A DNA stretch of 64,000 bases from Kribbibacterium absianum (GCF_030067705.1 NZ_JASJEX010000003.1:1-64000); one strand, 5' to 3'; shown: positions 20,482 to 31,692, counted from the first letter of the stretch. Translations and numbers: made by a program. The notes: generated by a model not told the origin, from the letters alone.

Positions 20482-20504
20482 CCGTGGTGACCCGGCGCGG
20501 TGCG

Positions 20505-20548
20505 TGCCCCGCATCGACTCTCCCGCGCGAGAGGGCTGATGCGGGGCA
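20505..20548 (+). terminator. Terminator of the PASTA operon
   Basis: TGCCCCGCATC (20505-20515) and GATGCGGGGCA (20538-20548) pair perfectly, with CTCTC and GAGAG extending the stem inside. There is no clear T run. GATGCGGGGCAA recurs at 20620-20631 in the gap before the convergent gene. Confidence 0.6.
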
Positions 20549-20636
20549 AATGCTGCAACGGTTTACCCACTATCTACGCAGGGATGGCTGAGAGCAGGCG
20601 CCGGACCCCAAACGACCCGATGCGGGGCAACGGAGA

Positions 20637-21290
20637 CTATCCCGTCGCCAGCGCGACGATGAGCCACACCACGACCGCCACGGCCACTGCGGCGATGCAC
20701 GCAATCGCGACCCGGCGGTTGCGCTGCTGCTTCTTGGTCGCGAACAGGTCGCGGCGCCCCTTGGGAACCTCGAGGTACTGGCCGTACTTGAGTCCCTCTT
20801 TGAACCTGCGCTCGTCCGAGCGGCTGCGCCGGTAGCCGGCGCCGGAGAGCATCGAGCCGCGCCTCGTGGTGTAGTCGCTCTCATGGGTGTAGTCGATCGC
20901 GGAGGCCTCGTCGTCCTCGCTCATGAGGTCGACGGGCGGCTGTGTGCGATGGGGCGTGGGCTCGCGTGTCAGCGGCGCGCGCACCTCCGCCGGCATCGGG
21001 TTCTTGATGTGGCGGGGGGCCGGCGCGGGGTTTTCCTCGCGCTCTCGGTTGAGGCTCACGTCGAGCGCGGACTGGGCGCCCGGCTCGGTCACCCGTGCGT
21101 GGGCCGCAGGATCGCCGGACATCGTGACGACGTCGGCGCGCTGGCGGTTGCTCGGCAGGCTCCCCTCGAAATTGGGGTCCCAGGCCGCCGGATCGCGGCG
21201 GGGGAGCGGCGCCGAGACGGTCTCGGGCTCGTCGCCGTAGTCCACCGGGTCGAGTCCGGTGATGCGCTTGTTGCGTCCCAGGTCCTCCAT
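20637..21290 (-). CDS. Tail-anchored membrane protein of unknown function
   Basis: A 217-residue protein not recognised as a family. The first 190 residues are hydrophilic, charged and probably disordered, rich in Arg, Asp and Pro. A basic stretch (KKQQRNRRVA) leads into a single C-terminal transmembrane helix (about 195-214, IACIAAVAVAVVVWLIVALA), so the bulk should face the cytoplasm. The ATG at 21290 has GGAGGG upstream; a GTG two codons earlier would overlap that site. It is convergent with the PASTA operon and followed upstream by the MBL-fold gene on the same strand. Confidence 0.75.
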   Translation of the reverse strand: MEDLGRNKRITGLDPVDYGDEPETVSAPLPRRDPAAWDPNFEGSLPSNRQRADVVTMSGDPAAHARVTEPGAQSALDVSLNREREENPAPAPRHIKNPMPAEVRAPLTREPTPHRTQPPVDLMSEDDEASAIDYTHESDYTTRRGSMLSGAGYRRSRSDERRFKEGLKYGQYLEVPKGRRDLFATKKQQRNRRVAIACIAAVAVAVVVWLIVALATG

Positions 21291-21402
21291 GGGCACCCTC
21301 CGGTCACGGGCAGGATGGTTATATGGAAGCCATTCTAGGCGGTTGTATCGACGGGGCGCAGAGTGTAAGGCTCCTGTGACGGCTTCGCGGAAGACGAGAG
21401 GC

Positions 21403-22197
21403 CTACACCGTCATCGGGCGGTCCTGGCCGGCGGCCACCACGCGCACGCGGCCTGCGGTGAAGTCGCAACAGGCGGCCGGCGCCGTCGCGCCAAGGGCGC
21501 CCGCGAGAGCCGCCACCGCGAGCGACGGGCGGTTGTTCTTCTGCGAGATGTGCATCGCGACGACCGTCTCGGTCCTCTCGGTCACAAGGCGCGGCAGCGC
21601 CTCCGCCGCCTGGGCGTTTGACAGGTGCCCGTAGCGGCCGCCGACGCGTTCCTGCAGGTATCGAGGGTAGGGGCCGTTCTTGAGCATCGTCGTGTCATGG
21701 TTGCTCTCAAGGGCCAGCACGCGCACGCCGTGCAGCGCCTCCATCGCGGCGTCGGTCACCACGCCCGTGTCGGTGCAGATCCCGACGGCGTCGTCCCCGC
21801 AGGAGAAGACGAGGCCGAGCGGCTCCCGCACGTCATGGCTCGTGGGGAACGTGCGCACCGTCATGCCTCCGGCCGAGAAGCTCGTCCCCAGCTCCACGGG
21901 CTCGAACGGCAGCGACTCCATCGAGGGGCGAGCGTGCGCGGTGCCCCACGAGCCCAGCAGCTGCCCCGACCAGTGCTTGACCCAGACCGGCAGCCCCTTG
22001 GTGTGGTCCGTGTGCTCGTGCGTGACGATGCAACAGGCCGCCGCCTCGGCGTCCACTCCCAGCTCCGCGCTGCGGCGCAGCAGCTCGCGACGGGACAGCC
22101 CGTCGTCCACGAGCACGAGCCCCTCCGGGCCCTCCACCAGGTAGGCGTTGCCCTGGGAGCCCGAGGCGAGCACATGAAGTCTGAGAAGCGGGGACAC
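21403..22197 (-). CDS. MBL-fold metallo-hydrolase (YycJ/WalJ-like)
   Basis: A 264-residue single-domain metallo-beta-lactamase-fold enzyme. The opening VLASGSQGNAYLVEG and the metal-binding THEHTDHTKGL (HxHxDH) match the YycJ/WalJ family, whose members act in DNA or cell-wall-linked processes but are poorly defined. More ligands are visible in TSHDVREP and ALESNHD. The GTG start at 22197 is preferred for AGGAGGG just upstream; the frame extends to 22233 without one. No walK or walR gene is adjacent. The family call is firm; the physiological role is open. Confidence 0.88.
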   Translation of the reverse strand: MSPLLRLHVLASGSQGNAYLVEGPEGLVLVDDGLSRRELLRRSAELGVDAEAAACCIVTHEHTDHTKGLPVWVKHWSGQLLGSWGTAHARPSMESLPFEPVELGTSFSAGGMTVRTFPTSHDVREPLGLVFSCGDDAVGICTDTGVVTDAAMEALHGVRVLALESNHDTTMLKNGPYPRYLQERVGGRYGHLSNAQAAEALPRLVTERTETVVAMHISQKNNRPSLAVAALAGALGATAPAACCDFTAGRVRVVAAGQDRPMTV

Positions 22198-22341
22198 CGA
22201 CCCTCCTTTTCGCAGGTAGGCGCGCAGAATCACGGCCTGTCATTGTAGCCGTAGCCGTTTGGCCGGCGCGGGGCCGTCTAGACTACCTCCGTCACCGATT
22301 GGCGCCGGGCCCGCCCGGGCGCCTTCGAGAAGGGACGTGCC

Positions 22342-23835
22342 ATGACATCAGTCGCTCGGCGCTACGCCAAGGACCTCCGGACCACGCCGGCGCCGGACGC
22401 GCTCCGGGCGCCGGTGGTGCTCATGGTCTCTGGCGGCGCCGACTCCACGGCGCTCCTTCTTCTGGCGTGCACGTCGACGCTCGACATCGCCGACGGACGC
22501 GGCGAGGCCCACATCGCCCGGGAGCGCCTCCACGTGCTCCATGTGAACCACGGGCTGCGCGGCCTCGATGCCGAGGAGGACGAGGAGTTCGTCCGCGGCC
22601 TGGCCGAGCGCTGGGGCGTGCCGGTGACCGTGCGCTCGGTGGACGTGCCGGCACTGGCCGATGCGCGGCCGGGCGAGTCGTTCGAGCAGGTGGCCCGTGA
22701 GGTGCGCTATGCCGAGGCTGCGGCGCTCGCCGACCGGCTCTGCGAGGAGTGGGGCACGCCGCGTTCGGCCGCCCGCATCGTCACGGCCCACACGGCCGAC
22801 GACCGTGCCGAGACCTTCTTCATGAACGCGGTCCGCGGCACCGGCGCGCGAGGGCTCAGCTCGATCCCGCGGGTGCGCGGCCGCATCGTGCGCCCGTTGC
22901 TGGAGCTGCGGCACCGCGACCTCTGCGACCTGCTCCGCATGCACGGCATCGTCTGGCGCGAGGACGAGACCAACCAGGACGTCCGCTACCTGCGCAACCA
23001 TGTGCGCCACCGCCTCCTGCCGGTGGCCGCCGAGGAGAACCCCCGGGTGGTGGAGGCGGTCGCGTCGACGGTGGAGATCGTCTCGGACGAGGACGCCTAC
23101 CTCACCTCCGTCGCGATGCGGGCCTATCGCGAGGTCACCCGCACGAGCGAGGAGGGCCTGCGCGTGCTCGACGCCAACCGCCTGGCGGCCATGGACGTCG
23201 CCATCGCCCGGCGCGTGGCCCGCTCGGCGCTGCTCGACGTGGCGCCCACGATGCGCCTCGAGGCCCAGCACGTGAACGCGCTGCTCGAGCTTGTGGCGGC
23301 GGGGGAGGGCTCGTTCACGGCGCCGCTCGGCGTGGACGTGTCGGTGCAGTACGGCACGCTGCGCATCAAGGGGCGCGACGCCGAGAAGGCCTTCGCCGGC
23401 TGGCTCGAGGTGCCGGGCGCGCTGGACCTGGGCGACGGGCGCTCGCTCGTGGCGTCGCTCGTGCCGGTGGCGCCGGCCGACAACGCGCCGGCGCTGGCTC
23501 GCGCCCACGGCCTGGAGCATGAGGGCCTCTCCGTGATGCTGGATGCCGAGGCCTGCGGCGTGGCCCCCGAGGGCGGCCGGCTGTGGGTCGACGCGCCCAA
23601 GGCCGGCGACGTGCTCTGCCCCTTGGGCATGCACGGGCAGTCGAAGCGCGTGAGCGAGCTGCTCGCCGAAGCCCGCGTGCCCGCCCGTGAGCGCAGTCGG
23701 GTGCCGATGGTGCGCACGGGCCCCACCGGAGCCGCGGTGTGGGTGGTCGGCGTGCGCGCCGACGAACGGGCCAGGGTCACGCCCGGCACCCGCGCGGTCG
23801 CCCTGCTCACGCTCGTGGACGAGCGCGGCCGGTGA
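22342..23835 (+). CDS. tilS: tRNA(Ile)-lysidine synthetase
   Basis: Converts C34 of the CAU-anticodon tRNA-Ile to lysidine, so that it reads AUA. The 497-residue protein has the N-terminal PP-loop SGGADSTALLLLA, HVNHGLRGLDAEEDEEFV, and HTADDRAETFFMNAVRGTGARGL, all hallmarks of TilS, and a C-terminal TilS domain ending with the KRVSELLAEARVPARERSRVPM segment. GAAGGGACG precedes the ATG. It is followed by hpt and ftsH in the same direction, the widespread tilS-hpt-ftsH order, with 141 bases before hpt. Confidence 0.96.
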   Translation: MTSVARRYAKDLRTTPAPDALRAPVVLMVSGGADSTALLLLACTSTLDIADGRGEAHIARERLHVLHVNHGLRGLDAEEDEEFVRGLAERWGVPVTVRSVDVPALADARPGESFEQVAREVRYAEAAALADRLCEEWGTPRSAARIVTAHTADDRAETFFMNAVRGTGARGLSSIPRVRGRIVRPLLELRHRDLCDLLRMHGIVWREDETNQDVRYLRNHVRHRLLPVAAEENPRVVEAVASTVEIVSDEDAYLTSVAMRAYREVTRTSEEGLRVLDANRLAAMDVAIARRVARSALLDVAPTMRLEAQHVNALLELVAAGEGSFTAPLGVDVSVQYGTLRIKGRDAEKAFAGWLEVPGALDLGDGRSLVASLVPVAPADNAPALARAHGLEHEGLSVMLDAEACGVAPEGGRLWVDAPKAGDVLCPLGMHGQSKRVSELLAEARVPARERSRVPMVRTGPTGAAVWVVGVRADERARVTPGTRAVALLTLVDERGR

Positions 23836-23976
23836 TGCCGGCGGTCGCCGACGACGTCTCTTGTCGGATCGACAGGGTTGCCGGGGTTGCCTCTCAAGGT
23901 GTCTGAAGGCTGGTACCATGGGGCGTTATCGAAGGGAACGCGTGCGGCCCCTCGAGGGCCGAGAGGGGGCGCTATC

Positions 23977-24522
23977 GTGGAACTGCATCCCGACATCGAG
24001 AAGGTGGTTCTTTCCGAGGACCAGATCGCGGAGATCGTGGCCGGGCTCGGAGCACAGATCACCCGGGACTACGCCGACAAGAACCCGCTCGTCATTTGCG
24101 TCTTGAAGGGGGCCGCCATCGTGACGGCCGACCTCGTGCGCCAGATCAAGACGCCCATCACGATGGACTTCATGGCCGTCTCCAGCTACGGCGACGGCAC
24201 CACGAGCTCGGGCGTCGTGCGCATTCTGAAGGACCTCGACACGCGCATCGAGGGGCGCCACGTGATCATCGTCGAGGACATCCTGGACTCCGGGCTGACG
24301 CTCTCCTATCTGATCCGCCTGCTCAAGTCCCGGAACCCCGCTTCCGTCGCTGTGGCCGCCTTCCTCGTCAAGGATCTGGAAGATAGGGAATCTGCGGTGT
24401 CCCCCCATTATGTGGGCGCCCATGTGCCCAACGAGTTCCTCGTTGGGTACGGTCTGGACTATGCCGAGAGGTACCGTAATTTGCCCTACATCGGCGTGCT
24501 CAAGCCCGAATGCTATCTGTGA
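23977..24522 (+). CDS. hpt: Hypoxanthine phosphoribosyltransferase
   Basis: Salvages hypoxanthine and guanine to IMP and GMP using PRPP. The 181-residue length is typical. The PRPP-binding loop VIIVEDILDSGLTL and the N-terminal VCVLKGAAIVTADLVR are diagnostic; YVGAHVPNEFLVGYGLDYAERYRNLPYIGVLKP closes the protein. The GTG start at 23977 follows AGAGGGGG; the frame extends upstream to 23878 but the extra residues are not family-like. It sits between tilS and ftsH, an order conserved across many Gram-positive bacteria. Confidence 0.95.
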   Translation: MELHPDIEKVVLSEDQIAEIVAGLGAQITRDYADKNPLVICVLKGAAIVTADLVRQIKTPITMDFMAVSSYGDGTTSSGVVRILKDLDTRIEGRHVIIVEDILDSGLTLSYLIRLLKSRNPASVAVAAFLVKDLEDRESAVSPHYVGAHVPNEFLVGYGLDYAERYRNLPYIGVLKPECYL

Positions 24523-24557
24523 CCCGCGGGGGAGCTGGGTCCCAAGAGGAGTGAGAG

Positions 24558-26747
<2,190 letters not shown>

Positions 26748-26775
26748 GCCCGGCTCGGTCGTGAGAGGTCGGCAC

Positions 26776-26806
26776 AACGCCAGCGCGCCGCGCTGGCGTT
26801 TTTCTT
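26776..26806 (+). terminator. Terminator of tilS-hpt-ftsH
   Basis: AACGCCAGCG (26776-26785) and CGCTGGCGTT (26791-26800) form a perfect stem followed by TTTTCTTT. It separates ftsH from the convergent serine hydrolase. Confidence 0.93.
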
Positions 26807-26843
26807 TGGCGAGCGTCGATCAGGGCTCACGCCCGCCGGCGGT

Positions 26844-28010
26844 TCACGCCGCCTGTCGCTCTGCCACCATCTCGTCGTGCACGGCGTCGAGGGCGGAGAC
26901 CAGCGGCTTGATGGCGTCGAAGTCCTCATCGGCGTCGGTCATCACGACGAACACGTAGGAGCTGCCCGACTTGGTGACGATGCCCGCGTCGACGGTCGCG
27001 GGGCAATCGTAGGAGTCCGCCGGGTACCAGCCGGGCTTGCTCTGCACGGTGACCTCGTCGCTGCGGAGCAGGTCGCCGGCAACGGAGTGCTCGGTCTCGC
27101 CCAGATAGATCCCGAGGGTCTCGCTCGCGTCGGTGTCGGTCGCGAGGAACTGCTCGGCGGACGTCCATAGGGCGCCGAGCTCGGCCGGGCTTATCCAGGG
27201 GTAGTTGTCCTCCACTGCCGCCGCTGCGTCGGGGGCGCCGTTCTCGGTGAGCCACTGGGCCAGGTTTCCCCGCCCGTACGTGGAGACGATGCTCGCGTAG
27301 CTGGCGTTGTCGGAATAGACGAGGCAGTTGTAGACGGTGTCGGTGCCCACCGAGGAGCCCCCGTCCGTCTCCATGGCCATCGTGCTCGCGGCGACCTTGA
27401 TGGAGCTGGCCGGATAGAACGGACGGTCGGCGTTGAGCGTCAGGGTGTCCGGGGTCGAGAGGTCCTGAAGGTAGATGCCCACCGTGATGTCGTCGGCCTC
27501 AAGGGACTCGACCGCCGACTCCAAGGACTGGAAGGCCGCGGTGTCGGTGACGCCCTCCAGAGCGCCCACGGTGATGCCGGAGTCCGAGGTCGCGGTTGCG
27601 AAGACGGGCGCCTTGTCCTCCTCGGCCCCGGCTCCGCTGCCGGCCTCCTCGACGACCTCCCTGGCCTCGTTCCGGTTCGGGTTCACGAAGGCGGCCGTGA
27701 GGGCTGCGGCCATGAGCACCACGGCGAGCACGCCCACCCAAAGCCGGGGCGTCCGGCTCCAACGGGATCGCCGGCGCCCGTGGTAGCGGGGATTCCGTGG
27801 CATTGGCGTCGTTCGGCGAGGCGCACGGCCGGCGGGTTGCGAGGCCCCTCGACGTTGGGTGCGACCGCCGACCAGCGGCGTGGCGCCGTGGGGCGGTTGG
27901 CTGCGCTGCGGGGAGCTCGACGGCGCGGCGCGGCCACCGACCAGCGGTGTGGCGTTCGATGTGCGCCGCGGGCCGCGGCTGTTGGTGTTCGCACTGCCGC
28001 CGTGGGACAT
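26844..28010 (-). CDS. Beta-lactamase-fold serine hydrolase, membrane anchored
   Basis: A 388-residue protein. A cytoplasmic Arg/Pro/Ser-rich region of 85 residues repeats ATPLVGGR twice (20-27 and 43-50), then comes one transmembrane helix (about 90-109) and an extracellular domain. The domain has the three class A beta-lactamase/PBP signatures: SSIK (S202-K205), SDN (233-235) and KSG in IVTKSGSSY near 355. Such secreted proteins may act as transpeptidase-like or carboxypeptidase enzymes on peptidoglycan; an omega-loop glutamate typical of true beta-lactamases was not identified, so antibiotic hydrolysis is not assumed. The ATG at 28010 follows AGAAGGG; upstream in-frame extension lacks one. 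Confidence 0.87.
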   Translation of the reverse strand: MSHGGSANTNSRGPRRTSNATPLVGGRAAPSSSPQRSQPPHGATPLVGGRTQRRGASQPAGRAPRRTTPMPRNPRYHGRRRSRWSRTPRLWVGVLAVVLMAAALTAAFVNPNRNEAREVVEEAGSGAGAEEDKAPVFATATSDSGITVGALEGVTDTAAFQSLESAVESLEADDITVGIYLQDLSTPDTLTLNADRPFYPASSIKVAASTMAMETDGGSSVGTDTVYNCLVYSDNASYASIVSTYGRGNLAQWLTENGAPDAAAAVEDNYPWISPAELGALWTSAEQFLATDTDASETLGIYLGETEHSVAGDLLRSDEVTVQSKPGWYPADSYDCPATVDAGIVTKSGSSYVFVVMTDADEDFDAIKPLVSALDAVHDEMVAERQAA

Positions 28011-28249
28011 GGTGGGCCCTTCTGAAGGTCGGCTCGCTGCGCGGGGCGTGCTCGATCCGTGCGCTATGCAATAGGAGGACGAAACAATGCACACCGGCGC
28101 GGCGCACCTGCTCAAAGCCCAAGTATAGGCGCGAGCATGATTCGGCGCGAGTTGCTCGGGGTCCAACCAGTGACAATCCGTGGACTGCTGGTGGAGCGCG
28201 TCCCGCGTGAGGGTACGGTGGCCCCTACAGCCAATCGAAGGAGCGAGCG

Positions 28250-29431
28250 ATGAGCCTGAACCAGGTCATGTACGACTACGGCGCCCAGAAGTCCTCTATC
28301 CGCGAGATCGCCGCCTATGCGAGCGCTCGAAAGGCAGAGGTGGGCGCGGGGAACGTGTTCGACTTCTCGCTCGGCAACCCGAGCGTCCCCGCTCCGCAGC
28401 AAGTGACCGATGCGATCCGCCGCTGCCTGGCACTGCCGCCTCAGGAGCTTCACGGCTACACGCCCGCACCGGGGCTGCCGAGCTGTCGTCAGGCGGTGGC
28501 GGAGTCCCTCAACCGCCGCTTTGGCACCGCCTACTCGGGAGAGCACGTCTTCATGACGGTGGGGGCTGCCGCGTCGCTGAGCTGCACGTTCCGTGCGCTC
28601 GTGAACCCGGGCGACGAGGTCGTCGTCATCAGCCCCTACTTCCCCGAGTACAAGGTGTGGATCGAGTGCGCCGGGGCCACCTGCATCGAGGTGCCCGCCG
28701 CGCGTCCGAGCTTCCAGCCGGACCTCGACGCGCTGGCCGCGGCCGTCACGGAGCGCACCAAGGCCGTTGTGATCAACTCGCCCAACAACCCCGTGGGCGT
28801 GGTGTACACGGAGGAGTCGCTGCGCGGGCTGGCGCAGGTGCTCAAGGACGCCGAGGAGCGTCTCGGCACGGCCATCTACCTGGTGTCCGACGAGCCCTAC
28901 CGCGAGATCGTCTACGGCTGCGACGTGCCGTGGGTCCCGAGCATCTACGACCGCACCGTCGTCTGCTACTCCTACTCCAAGAGCCTGTCGCTGCCCGGCG
29001 AGCGCGTGGGCTGGGTGCTCGTGCCCCCCACGAACCCAGAGGGCGCCGAGGTCTTCACGGCGGTGGCCGGGGCGGCGCGTGCGCTGGGCTTCGTCTGCGC
29101 GCCGGCTCTGTTCCAGCGGGTGATCGAGGCCTGCGTGGACGTGCCGGCCGACGTGGCGGCCTATGCCGAGAACCGCGACCTCCTGACGAGCGGCCTGGCC
29201 GAGGCCGGTTACACCTATGTGGAGCCGGACGGTGCGTTCTACCTGTGGGTCCAGGCGCTGGAGTCGGACTGCGAGGCGTTCTTCCGGCGGGCGAGGGCCC
29301 TGGAGCTGCTGCCCGTGCCGTCGACGAGCTTTGGCTGCGACGGCTGGGTGCGCGTGGGCTACTGCGTGGCGCGCGAGACCATCGAGCGCTCGATGCCGGC
29401 CTGGCGCGCGCTGGCGCAGAGCTATCGGTAG
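28250..29431 (+). CDS. PLP-dependent class I aminotransferase
   Basis: A 393-residue fold-type I aminotransferase. Visible landmarks are the substrate region FDFSLGNPSVPAP, the GYTPAPGLPSCRQAVAESL segment, the PLP-binding NSPNNPVGVVYT, the DEPY motif (VSDEPYREI) and the PLP-lysine region SYSKSLSLPGERVGW. This is the aspartate/aromatic-type aminotransferase superfamily; the substrate cannot be told from sequence. GGAGCGAGCG precedes the ATG. It is divergent from the serine hydrolase gene across 239 bases and followed by palindromic repeats. Confidence 0.9.
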   Translation: MSLNQVMYDYGAQKSSIREIAAYASARKAEVGAGNVFDFSLGNPSVPAPQQVTDAIRRCLALPPQELHGYTPAPGLPSCRQAVAESLNRRFGTAYSGEHVFMTVGAAASLSCTFRALVNPGDEVVVISPYFPEYKVWIECAGATCIEVPAARPSFQPDLDALAAAVTERTKAVVINSPNNPVGVVYTEESLRGLAQVLKDAEERLGTAIYLVSDEPYREIVYGCDVPWVPSIYDRTVVCYSYSKSLSLPGERVGWVLVPPTNPEGAEVFTAVAGAARALGFVCAPALFQRVIEACVDVPADVAAYAENRDLLTSGLAEAGYTYVEPDGAFYLWVQALESDCEAFFRRARALELLPVPSTSFGCDGWVRVGYCVARETIERSMPAWRALAQSYR

Positions 29432-29464
29432 AGGACAGTTGGGCTTGTAGATGCCCCTGCAGTT

Positions 29465-29670
29465 GGTTTCATTACTTGCTGCCGAATCTCCGCCGGTGCT
29501 CTTCGGCAGCAACTAGTGAAACCATCCCGAGCAAAACCCGCCTCTCGCGCCTTGCAGATTGCCGCGACCTGCGGTTCTATGGGCCGAGAACCCCGGTTCC
29601 GCGCGGTTGGTTTCACAAGTTGCTGCCCAGTTTGCCGCCGGTATACTTCGGCAGCAAGTTGTTCAACCAA
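29465..29670. repeat. Tandem pair of large imperfect palindromes (family B)
   Basis: The 304-base gap 29432-29735 is filled mainly by two related palindromes. Copy 1 (29465-29523) has 22-base arms opening GGTTTCATTACTTGCTGCC and closing GGCAGCAACTAGTGAAACC, 20 of 22 pairs. Copy 2 (29607-29670) has 21-base arms opening TTGGTTTCACAAGTTGCTGC and closing GCAGCAAGTTGTTCAACCAA, 18 of 21 pairs. The loops share GCCGCCGGT-like centres. The copies lie as direct repeats 142 bases apart. No coding sequence is seen. Confidence 0.8.
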
Positions 29671-29735
29671 ATGCGGCTCGGGGCGCGTCATTTCGTCCGC
29701 TACACTGGGCACAACCTCGGCTGAAAGGCTCTTCG

Positions 29736-30551
29736 ATGCTCCAGAACCTCTGCGACACCCACGTCCACACGATTTTCTCTCGGCATGCCTATTCGACACT
29801 CGAGGAGGACGTGCGGGCGGCGGCGGACGCGGGGCTCGAGCTGCTGGGCGTGGCCGACCACTTCTCGGCCATGATCGCTCCCTGTGGAGACTTTCGCGCC
29901 CACCAGCATTTCGGCAACGAGGCCGTGTGGCCCAGGCGATGGCACGGCGTGACCCTGCTGCGGGCGGCCGAGGTGGACATCATGGACCTGTCGGGCCGGC
30001 TATTCGGCCAGGGCGAGACCGCCTGGGGCTTGGACGGCAATCCCTTGGAGGGGTCGGACTTCTTCGGTTTCTGTCTGCGCTCCTGTGATTACCTGGTGGC
30101 CTCGGTGCATGGGCGCCGGCTGCCGGACACCGCCACCCTTGCTCAGGGCACTGCGCTCTATGTGGCCGCGCTGGAGAACCCCAAGGTGCTGACCCTGGGA
30201 CACATCGGCCGCGCGGGCGTTCCGTTCGAGGTCGAGACAGTGGTGCGCGCCGCCAAGGAGTTGCACAAGCTCATCGAGGTCAACGAGCACAGCCTCGAGC
30301 TGGCGGCCAGCCCCTTCTTTAGCGACGACATTCCCGCGCTGTGCCGCACCATCGCCGAGCGCTGTGCCGAGGAGGGCGTTCCCATAGCTGTGAACACCGA
30401 CGCGCACATCAGCTATGACGTGGGAAAGGCCCCGCACGCGCTGGCGATGCTGGAGGAGATTCACTTCCCGCAGGAGCTGGTGGCGACGAGGAGCGCGGCG
30501 GCGTTCTTGGAGGCCGTCGAGCAGGGCGTGGGGCCGGTGGAAGGGCTGTAG
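29736..30551 (+). CDS. PHP-domain phosphoesterase
   Basis: A 271-residue metal-dependent phosphoesterase of the PHP family. The metal-binding signatures are DTHVHTIFSRHAYSTLEED at the N-terminus, GVADHFS, ASVHGRRLPD, LGHIGRAG, IEVNEHSLEL and NTDAHISYDVG, matching YcdX/histidinol-phosphatase-like members. The ATG at 29736 is preceded by TGAAAGGC; upstream in-frame sequence is the palindromic repeat and is not coding. TACACT at 29701-29706 could be a -10 box. The substrate is unknown. A bidirectional terminator follows. Confidence 0.88.
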   Translation: MLQNLCDTHVHTIFSRHAYSTLEEDVRAAADAGLELLGVADHFSAMIAPCGDFRAHQHFGNEAVWPRRWHGVTLLRAAEVDIMDLSGRLFGQGETAWGLDGNPLEGSDFFGFCLRSCDYLVASVHGRRLPDTATLAQGTALYVAALENPKVLTLGHIGRAGVPFEVETVVRAAKELHKLIEVNEHSLELAASPFFSDDIPALCRTIAERCAEEGVPIAVNTDAHISYDVGKAPHALAMLEEIHFPQELVATRSAAAFLEAVEQGVGPVEGL

Positions 30552-30629
30552 GTCACGCATCCAGGCGGGTGATTCGGCCTTGTGCGGGATTCGCCAGCGA
30601 CGTGGGCGCGCGAAGCGGGCCGGAGCAAA

Positions 30630-30664
30630 GAGGGCCCTGCGGGCGCAATGCTCGCAGGGCCCTC
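30630..30664. terminator. Bidirectional terminator between PHP gene and xth
   Basis: GAGGGCCCTGCG (30630-30641) and CGCAGGGCCCTC (30653-30664) are a perfect 12-bp inverted repeat between two convergent genes. No strong T run is present on either side. Confidence 0.7.
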
Positions 30665-30687
30665 TCGACTGGCGGCGTGCGAAGTCG

Positions 30688-31449
30688 CTAGATGGCGAGC
30701 TCCAGCGTGATCGGGGCGTGGTCGGACCCCATCACGTTGTCGAGGATGTTCGCCGCCTCGATGTCGCCCTTGAGCGCCTCGCTCACGAGGAAGTAGTCCA
30801 GACGCCAGCCGGAGTTGCTCTGGCGTCCGCGCTCGCGGTAGCTCCACCAGGTGTAGACGCCGCCTTTGTCCGGGTGCAGGTAGCGATAGGTGTCCACAAA
30901 GCCGGGGTCCAGAAGGCGGGTGAAGTCCTCGCGCTCGGCGTCGGTGAAGCCGGCATGGCCCTCGTTGTCCTCGGGGTGCGCGAGGTCGATGGGCTCGTGG
31001 GCCACGTTGAAGTCGCCGCAGAGGACGACGGGCTTGTCCTTGGCCAGGTCGTCCACCAGCTTGGTCAGGTGCGCGTCCCATTCCTCGCGGATCGGCAGCC
31101 GCTGCAGCTGGTCCTGGGAGTTGGGGGAGTACACGGAGATGAACCAGTACTTGTCGAACTCGCACCCGCAGATGCGGCCCTCCTTGTCGGCCACCTCGAG
31201 CCCGGTCTTGTGGATCACCTGGATGGGCTTCTCCTTCGAGAAGACCGCGGTGCCGGAGTAGCCTTTCTTTTCGGCATAGGACCAGGCCTGGTGGTAGCCG
31301 GGGAGCTCCAGCTCCACCTCGCCTTCCTGGCAACGGGTCTCCTGGACGCCGAAGACGTCGGCGTCCTGCTCGTTGAAGAACGACATGAAGTCCTTGCGCA
31401 GGATGGCGCGGATGCCGTTGACGTTCCACGAGACGAGCTTCTGGCTCAT
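30688..31449 (-). CDS. xth: Exodeoxyribonuclease III
   Basis: AP endonuclease and 3'-5' exonuclease for base excision repair. The 253-residue protein shows SWNVNGIRAILRKDF at the N-terminus, VQETRCQ (metal Glu), YSPNSQ (catalytic Tyr), CGDFNVAHEPIDL, and the terminal GSDHAPITLEL (catalytic Asp-His). The start at 31449 is set by GGGAGGCACCC; longer in-frame extensions are not family-like. It could act after glycosylases such as the AlkA-Vsr protein at 56 kb. The 243-base gap to the patatin gene upstream holds only imperfect palindromes (for example GTTTGTACC at 31530 and GGTGCCAAAC at 31549). Confidence 0.96.
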   Translation of the reverse strand: MSQKLVSWNVNGIRAILRKDFMSFFNEQDADVFGVQETRCQEGEVELELPGYHQAWSYAEKKGYSGTAVFSKEKPIQVIHKTGLEVADKEGRICGCEFDKYWFISVYSPNSQDQLQRLPIREEWDAHLTKLVDDLAKDKPVVLCGDFNVAHEPIDLAHPEDNEGHAGFTDAEREDFTRLLDPGFVDTYRYLHPDKGGVYTWWSYRERGRQSNSGWRLDYFLVSEALKGDIEAANILDNVMGSDHAPITLELAI

Positions 31450-31692
31450 GGGTGCCTCCCTCTCGCGGCGCCGGCGAGAAGGACGGCGCCCGATTCCACT
31501 GTGGCAGCAGGTATGGACAGTTCGACCGGGTTTGTACCGAAGGGACTTGGTGCCAAACGGGAGGCGGGGTCGGTGTGGGCAACCTGCGCAGGAAAACCGT
31601 GACGGCTGTTGGCCTGTCGGCAACGGGCCCTTCCGCCTGTGGGGTTCTCGGCGGGCGCTTGGGGCGCGAGTCACAACGTGCCGGATTCTGGC

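Noticed and set aside
29465-29670. CRISPR repeats
   Set aside because: Only two units, each palindromic over its full length and of unequal spacing; no regular spacers or cas genes.
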